Below, piece after piece: positions 59,941 through 64,000 of a stretch of 64,000 nucleotides of DNA (positions within the stretch are counted from its first letter, which is position 1; every line of letters begins with the position of its first letter). The stretch is from NCBI RefSeq assembly GCF_001280205.1, contig NZ_CP012573.1, forward strand, positions 2,852,001-2,916,000. The letters run 5' to 3'. The notes under the pieces were generated by a model, which did no database searches, was not told where the DNA came from, and was given only the letters and a program-made list of their open reading frames with translations. Made by a program: the position numbers and the translations under genes. The stretch comes from Clavibacter capsici (lineage in GTDB: Bacteria; Actinomycetota; Actinomycetes; Actinomycetales; Microbacteriaceae).

Positions 59941-60804
59941 TCAGGCGCCGGCGACCGCCTGGCGCAGGCCCTCGGCGAGCGACGCGGTGAGACGGCCGAG
60001 GAGGCGCGACAGGTCGCCCGTCTCGTCGTCGAGCTGGCCGGCGCGCGTGGCGGCGTCGAGGCCCACGAGGAAGCCGATCGTGCCCTCGTCGAGGCCGGCG
60101 TCGCCGAGGATCCGCGCGTGCTCGTCGCCCGACACCTGCGAGACGGGGACGGGCTGGCCGACGATGCCGGAGACCGCCTGGGCGAGGTCGTCCTGCGTCC
60201 AGCGCTCGTCGCCCGCGAGCTCGAACGTCTGCCCGGCGAGCGAGTCGTCGAGGGCGGCGACCGCGGCGGCCTCCGCGAACTCGGCGATGGTGGCGCTCGC
60301 GACCCGCCCGTCGCCCGCGCTCGTGAGGAGCGCGCCGGACTGCTTCACGGAGTCGACCGTGCCCGCGTAGTTCTCGGTGTACCAGCCGTTGCGGAGGAGC
60401 GTGACGGGCACGCCCGAGGCGGCGAGCACCTCCTCGGTGGCCTTATGCTCGCCCGCGATGAAGAGCTCGGTGGTGGAGGCGCGGAGGACGCTCGTGTAGA
60501 GGATCCGGCCGACGCCCGCGGCCTTGGCGGCCTCGATGACGGTGGTGTGCTGCGGCACGCGCTGGCCGACCTCGCTGCCCGAGACGAGGACGAGGGTGTC
60601 GCCGGGCTGGATCGCGGCGGCGACGCTGTCGGCGTCGGTGTACTCGAGGCGCGCGGTGCGGACGCCCTGCGCGGCGAGGTCCGCGAGGGCCTCGGGGCGG
60701 CGCGCGGTGGCGAGCACGTCGGAGGCGGCGGCGCCGCGGGCGAGGAGGGACGCGACGATGCGCGATCCGAGGCGGCCGGTGGCGGCGGTGACGACGATGG
60801 TCAT
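59941..60804 (-). CDS. NAD(P)H:quinone oxidoreductase/NmrA-like SDR (QorB/Qor2-like)
   Basis: 287 aa atypical SDR. NADP loop VVTAATGRLGSRIVASLL (TGxxGxxG form), ILYTSVLRAS, ELFIAGEHKATEEVLAASG, LLRNGWYTENYAG and TFELAGDERWTQDDLAQ match the YtfG/QodB quinone reductase family. It reduces quinones with NADPH and helps with reactive-electrophile stress. ATG at 60804. It is divergent from the HxlR gene, the same arrangement as qor2-qorR in Corynebacterium. Confidence 0.88.
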   Translation of the reverse strand: MTIVVTAATGRLGSRIVASLLARGAAASDVLATARRPEALADLAAQGVRTARLEYTDADSVAAAIQPGDTLVLVSGSEVGQRVPQHTTVIEAAKAAGVGRILYTSVLRASTTELFIAGEHKATEEVLAASGVPVTLLRNGWYTENYAGTVDSVKQSGALLTSAGDGRVASATIAEFAEAAAVAALDDSLAGQTFELAGDERWTQDDLAQAVSGIVGQPVPVSQVSGDEHARILGDAGLDEGTIGFLVGLDAATRAGQLDDETGDLSRLLGRLTASLAEGLRQAVAGA

Positions 60805-60881
60805 GGGATGCCTTTCGAGTCGGGAGGTGCGGTACGCCGGGGTCAACGACTCCGTCGCCGAATAACTTCCCACAGGGAGGT

Positions 60882-60903
60882 ACCCACTTTCCGGTAAGTT
60901 GGT
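60882..60903. promoter_or_regulatory. Inverted repeat ACCCACTT-N6-AAGTTGGT, candidate HxlR operator
   Basis: Seven of eight arm positions pair. It overlaps the -10-like TAAGTT of the HxlR gene and lies in the divergent promoter region shared with the quinone reductase. AACTT/AAGTT repeats extend left to 60864. Confidence 0.6.
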
Positions 60904-60907
60904 CCGT

Positions 60908-61297
60908 GTGACGCAGATGAGCTTCCGGGTGACCCGCGACCGACCCGGCGTGACCGAGGGGCGCTACCCCGCCAACTGCCCGTCGCGCACGCTGCTCGAC
61001 CACGTGACGAGCAAGTGGGGCGTGCTCGTCCTGCTCGCGCTCGGCCAGGGATCGCACCGCTGGGGCGAGCTGCGCCGCGAGATCGAGGGCATCAGCGAGA
61101 AGATGCTCGCCTCCACGCTGCGCACGCTCGCCGACGACGGGCTCGTCCTCCGCGAGGCGCAGCCCACCATCCCGCCGCGGGTCGACTACCGGCTCACCGA
61201 GCTCGGCCACGAGGTGAGCGCCCGGCTCGTCCCGCTCATGGACCTCGTGATGGACATCACCGAGGACACGTCCCCGCTGGCGTCGCGCCGACCCTAG
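60908..61297 (+). CDS. HxlR/DUF24-family redox-responsive regulator (QorR-like)
   Basis: 129 aa winged helix. The single conserved Cys is at about residue 22 in YPANCPSRTLLDHVTSKWG, the redox sensor of QorR, YodB and HypR. GSHRWGELRREIEGISEKMLAS and TIPPRVDYRLTELGHEV are typical of the family. It represses its own gene and the neighbouring reductase until oxidised by diamide/quinones. GTG start at 60908. Confidence 0.92.
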   Translation: MTQMSFRVTRDRPGVTEGRYPANCPSRTLLDHVTSKWGVLVLLALGQGSHRWGELRREIEGISEKMLASTLRTLADDGLVLREAQPTIPPRVDYRLTELGHEVSARLVPLMDLVMDITEDTSPLASRRP

Positions 61298-61372
61298 GCT
61301 GGATCCGGCAGCCGGGGGATCCGGCGCCGACCGCCCGCGCCACGGCGCCACCCGGCCAGAGAGAGACCGACG

Positions 61373-62665
61373 ATGCCCTCCCCGTCCGCGCCGACGCTGT
61401 CGCGCACGCCCGCCCCGACCCGCGACGTCCGCCGCGCGCGCGTCGCCGTCGGCGTCCTCTTCTTCACGAACGGCGCGATCTTCGCGAACCTGCTGCCGCG
61501 CTACCCGTCGATCAAGGCGGAGCTCGGGCTCGCCAACGTCGAGTTCGGGGCCGCGGTCGCCGCCTCGCCGCTCGGGGCGCTCATCGCGGGGCTCGCGGCG
61601 GGCGTGCTCATCCGCCGGTTCCGCTCGGCGCGAGTGGCGGTCGCCGCGACCGTGGTGGCCTCCCTCGGGATCCTGCTGGCCGGCCTCGCGCCCGGCTGGC
61701 TCGTGCTCGCGATGGCCCTGTTCCTCGCGGGCGCCATGGACGCGATCACCGACGTGGCGCAGAACTCGCACGCGCTGCGCGTGCAGCGGCTCTACGGCCG
61801 GTCGATCAACAACTCGTTCCACGCGGTCTGGTCGATCGGCGCGGTCGCCGGCGGGATCATGGGCGCGGCCGCGGCGCAGATCCGGCTGCCGCTCGTCGTG
61901 CACCTCTCCATCTCGGCCGTCGTGTTCAGCGCGCTGGCCGTGCTGTCGCTGCTGTGGCTGCTGAAGGGCCCGGAGCCGGAGCCCGGCGAGGGCGGGGCCG
62001 CGCACGCGCACGCGCCGGATCCCGAGGGCGACGTCGCGCGCGCCGCCTCCCCGCGCGCGCTCGGCCTCGTCGCCAAGTACGGCGTGCTGCTCGCGCTCGT
62101 GATCATCGCGTCCGGCGGCGCGATCGTCGAGGACGCCGGCAGCACCTGGTCGGCCATCTACCTCTCGCGCGACCTCAGCGCCAGCGCCTTCGTCGCCGGG
62201 CTCGGCTTCATCTCGCTGCAGGGGATGCAGTTCATCGGCCGGATGCTCGGCGACCGCATGGTCGACCGCTTCGGCCAGCGCGCCATAGCCCGCCTCGGCG
62301 GCGTCCTGGTGCTCGTCGGCATGGGCGCGGCGCTCGCGTTCCCCAGCGTCGTCGGCACGATCGTCGGCTTCGGCGTGGCCGGGTTCGGCGTCGCGACCCT
62401 CATCCCGGCCGCCATGCAGGCCGCGGACGAGCTGCCCGGCTTCAAGCCCGGCACCGGCCTCACGATCGTCGGCTGGCTGCTGCGGCTCGGCTTCCTCGTC
62501 TCGCCACCCGTCGTCGGGGCTATCGCGGACGCCTCGTCGCTCCGCTTCGGCCTGATCTTCATCCCCGCCGCCGGCCTCCTCGTGCTCGTGTTCTCGCGCG
62601 TGCTGGCGACCCGGCGCGCGCACCCGGCGGCGCAGTCCCTGCCTGCCGCGACCGCCTCCTCCTAG
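61373..62665 (+). CDS. MFS transporter
   Basis: 430 aa with 12 helices and a His/Glu/Pro-rich cytosolic loop (EPGEGGAAHAHAPDPEGD) between halves. Motif-A-like GVLIRRFRSARVAVAA after TM2 and MLGDRMVDRFGQRAIARLGG after TM8. It resembles YbjJ-type sugar/drug efflux MFS proteins (Inner membrane protein YbjJ). Substrate unknown. ATG at 61373 with GAGAGAGACC upstream; it follows the HxlR gene by 75 nt and may be co-transcribed. Confidence 0.9.
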   Translation: MPSPSAPTLSRTPAPTRDVRRARVAVGVLFFTNGAIFANLLPRYPSIKAELGLANVEFGAAVAASPLGALIAGLAAGVLIRRFRSARVAVAATVVASLGILLAGLAPGWLVLAMALFLAGAMDAITDVAQNSHALRVQRLYGRSINNSFHAVWSIGAVAGGIMGAAAAQIRLPLVVHLSISAVVFSALAVLSLLWLLKGPEPEPGEGGAAHAHAPDPEGDVARAASPRALGLVAKYGVLLALVIIASGGAIVEDAGSTWSAIYLSRDLSASAFVAGLGFISLQGMQFIGRMLGDRMVDRFGQRAIARLGGVLVLVGMGAALAFPSVVGTIVGFGVAGFGVATLIPAAMQAADELPGFKPGTGLTIVGWLLRLGFLVSPPVVGAIADASSLRFGLIFIPAAGLLVLVFSRVLATRRAHPAAQSLPAATASS

Positions 62666-62768
62666 GGGGCGCGCGGGGCGGATCCCCTCACGGGCTCCTG
62701 CGAGTGCCGCCGCGCGCGTCGCCGCCCGCGGGAGGGTGGACGCGCACCCGCCAGCCGAGAGGATCCCC

Positions 62769-63635
62769 ATGTCCACCGACCTGCCCGGAGGGCTGTTCCC
62801 CCTCGCCCACGACCTCACCGTCACGCGCTTCGGCTACGGCGCCATGCAGCTCGCGGGGCCGCGCGTGTTCGGGCCGCCCGCGGATCCCGACGCCGCCCGC
62901 GCCGTGCTGCGCGAGGCGGTCGCGCTCGGGATCACGCACATCGACACCGCCGACTTCTACGGCCCCGGCCACACGAACGCGCTCATCGAGGAGGCGCTCT
63001 TCCCGTACCCGGAGCGGCTGCACATCGTGACCAAGGTCGGATCCCTGCGCGACGCGAAGGGCCGCTGGCCGCAGGCGCTCTCCGCCGCCGAGCTCCGCCA
63101 GGCCGTCTACGACAACCTCACGCACCTCACCCTCGACGTGCTCGACGTCGTGAACCTCCGCGTCGGCGCGTTCGACAGCCCGACCGACGGATCCATCGAG
63201 GAGCCGTTCACCGCCCTGGCCGAGCTGCAGCAGGAGGGGCTGATCCGGCACCTCGGCGTGAGCAACGTCAGCCCCGCGCAGGTGGCGGAGGCCCGCGGGA
63301 TCGCGCCGATCGTGAGCGTGCAGAACCACTACAACCTCGCCCGCCGCGACGACGACGCGCTCATCGACGAGCTCGCCGCCGACGGCATCGCCTACGTGCC
63401 GTACTTCCCGCTCGGCGGGTTCTCGCCGCTGCAGTCGGAGACGCTCGCGCGCGTGGCCGCCGACCTCGGATCCGCCCCGCTGCCCGTCGCGCTCGCCTGG
63501 CTCCTGCAGCGGTCGCCGAACGTGCTCGTCATCGCGGGCACGTCGTCGGTCGAGCACCTGCGCGAGAACGTGGCGGGCGCGCGGATCCGGCTGCCCGAGG
63601 ACGCGCTCGCGGAGCTGGAGGGGATCGGCGGCTGA
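62769..63635 (+). CDS. Aldo/keto reductase
   Basis: 288 aa. Catalytic Asp/Tyr in HIDTADFYGPGHTNALI and Lys in HIVTKVGSLRD; position of the His is taken by VVNLRVGAFDSP (N/L instead of H), a difference from classical AKRs. NADPH end VIAGTSSVEHLRENVAG. It is like YdbC/AKR of the pyridoxal-reductase-like subgroup. ATG at 62769 with GAGAGG 7 nt upstream; an upstream in-frame ATG at 62736 lacks a site. It could act on pyridoxal or simple aldehydes. Confidence 0.88.
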   Translation: MSTDLPGGLFPLAHDLTVTRFGYGAMQLAGPRVFGPPADPDAARAVLREAVALGITHIDTADFYGPGHTNALIEEALFPYPERLHIVTKVGSLRDAKGRWPQALSAAELRQAVYDNLTHLTLDVLDVVNLRVGAFDSPTDGSIEEPFTALAELQQEGLIRHLGVSNVSPAQVAEARGIAPIVSVQNHYNLARRDDDALIDELAADGIAYVPYFPLGGFSPLQSETLARVAADLGSAPLPVALAWLLQRSPNVLVIAGTSSVEHLRENVAGARIRLPEDALAELEGIGG

Positions 63636-63677
63636 CGGCCGGCCGCGCCCCCGGGCCGCGCACGGCAGGATGGCCGC

Positions 63678-64000
63678 ATGACCGCCCCCGACCGCCGCTT
63701 CCCGCGGAGCGTCTACCGCGAGGGCACCGAGCCCGACGTCAGGTTCTCGCTCGCCAACGAGCGCACGTTCCTCGCCTGGATCCGCACCTCGCTCGCCCTT
63801 CTCGCCGGCGGCGTCGCGCTCGAGGCGCTCGCCCTCGGGCTGCAGCCGGGCTTCCGGCTCGCGGCCTCGATCGTGCTGATCGTCACCGGGATCGCCGCGC
63901 CCGCGCAGGCCTGGATCGGCTGGATGCGCACCGAGCGCGCCCTCCGTCGGGACCGCCCGCTGCCGTCCGCCGCGCTGTCGCTGCCGCTCGGGATCGCGGT
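63678..64000 (+). CDS. DUF202 (YidH-like) small membrane protein, truncated by window end
   Basis: At least 107 codons to the window edge. VRFSLANERTFLAWIRTSLALLAGG is the DUF202 hallmark (cited in part as NERTFLAWIRTSLAL), then two more helices. CAGGAT lies 6 nt before the ATG at 63678 (leaderless-like). Function unknown. The gene probably ends just beyond the window and often pairs with a second DUF202 gene. Confidence 0.85.
   Translation, partial: MTAPDRRFPRSVYREGTEPDVRFSLANERTFLAWIRTSLALLAGGVALEALALGLQPGFRLAASIVLIVTGIAAPAQAWIGWMRTERALRRDRPLPSAALSLPLGIA

Overview
The window is about 73% G+C chromosomal DNA from an actinobacterium of the Microbacteriaceae, most likely Clavibacter or a close relative. 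This is inferred from gene content, the block secE-nusG-rplK-rplA with tRNA-Trp, a menaquinone-only quinone pathway, GTG/TTG starts, and the many genes whose start codon lies 6-8 nt after a TAnnnT -10 hexamer (leaderless messages). No prophage, insertion sequence, CRISPR array or plasmid replication gene was seen. Most of the window reads as ordinary core chromosome with a few accessory loci.

Layout. 1-7.6 kb: a terminator, a histidine-rich 52-aa protein, an anchored secreted protein, an N-acetyltransferase, a two-component system with a small membrane protein, a TerC-family membrane protein, and a TolB-like/sugar-phosphate-isomerase pair. 7.68-12.83 kb: a complete minus-strand operon for a linear azol(in)e-containing peptide (TOMM/LAP, streptolysin S-like). 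It encodes a precursor with core CCSTTCSSS, an E1-like leader-binding protein, a YcaO cyclodehydratase ending in a PxPxP tail, a SagB-type dehydrogenase and an ABC exporter. 13-16 kb: a YqaJ-type nuclease, a P-loop protein, a quinone-reductase-like enzyme and a GNAT. 16.2-23.8 kb: the conserved ribosomal/secretion block (rplA, rplK, nusG, secE, tRNA-Trp), an aminotransferase, murB, a hadAB-like dehydratase pair, and tRNA-Met and tRNA-Thr. A 28-codon gene ending in CDSCQ sits where mycobacteria carry rpmG. 23.9-32 kb: aldo/keto reductases, a GH13 glucosidase, an M23 peptidase, an inositol-phosphatase-like protein, tandem DUF1275 proteins and tRNA-Tyr. 32-36.9 kb: YajQ, cardiolipin synthase, a MarR regulator, a prepilin-type peptidase and an FprA-like reductase. 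37-46 kb: menaquinone genes (polyprenyl diphosphate synthase, menG, menF, menD, menA) mixed with small membrane proteins. 46-52 kb: a degenerate beta-lactamase-fold protein, an M13 metallopeptidase, an NCS2 permease and a GT87-like membrane protein. 52-56.8 kb: a likely biuret/allophanate nitrogen-scavenging operon with a divergent GntR regulator. 56.8-64 kb: a HAD phosphatase, MarR, homocysteine methyltransferase, a small secreted protein, a qor2/qorR-like redox pair, an MFS transporter, an AKR and a truncated DUF202 gene.

How the genes work together. The TOMM operon has what is needed to make and export one thiazole/oxazole peptide, but no protease or recognisable immunity gene. The menaquinone genes supply the prenyl tail, isochorismate, the SEPHCHC synthase step, prenylation and C-methylation; menB, menC and menE are not in the window. 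In the biuret locus a permease, an isochorismatase-fold hydrolase and allophanate hydrolase are translationally coupled and face a GntR gene across an inverted repeat. The strongest candidates for something undescribed are the TOMM peptide, the 28-aa CDSCQ peptide with its own promoter, palindrome and terminator, and the enrichment of the hexamer GGATCC.
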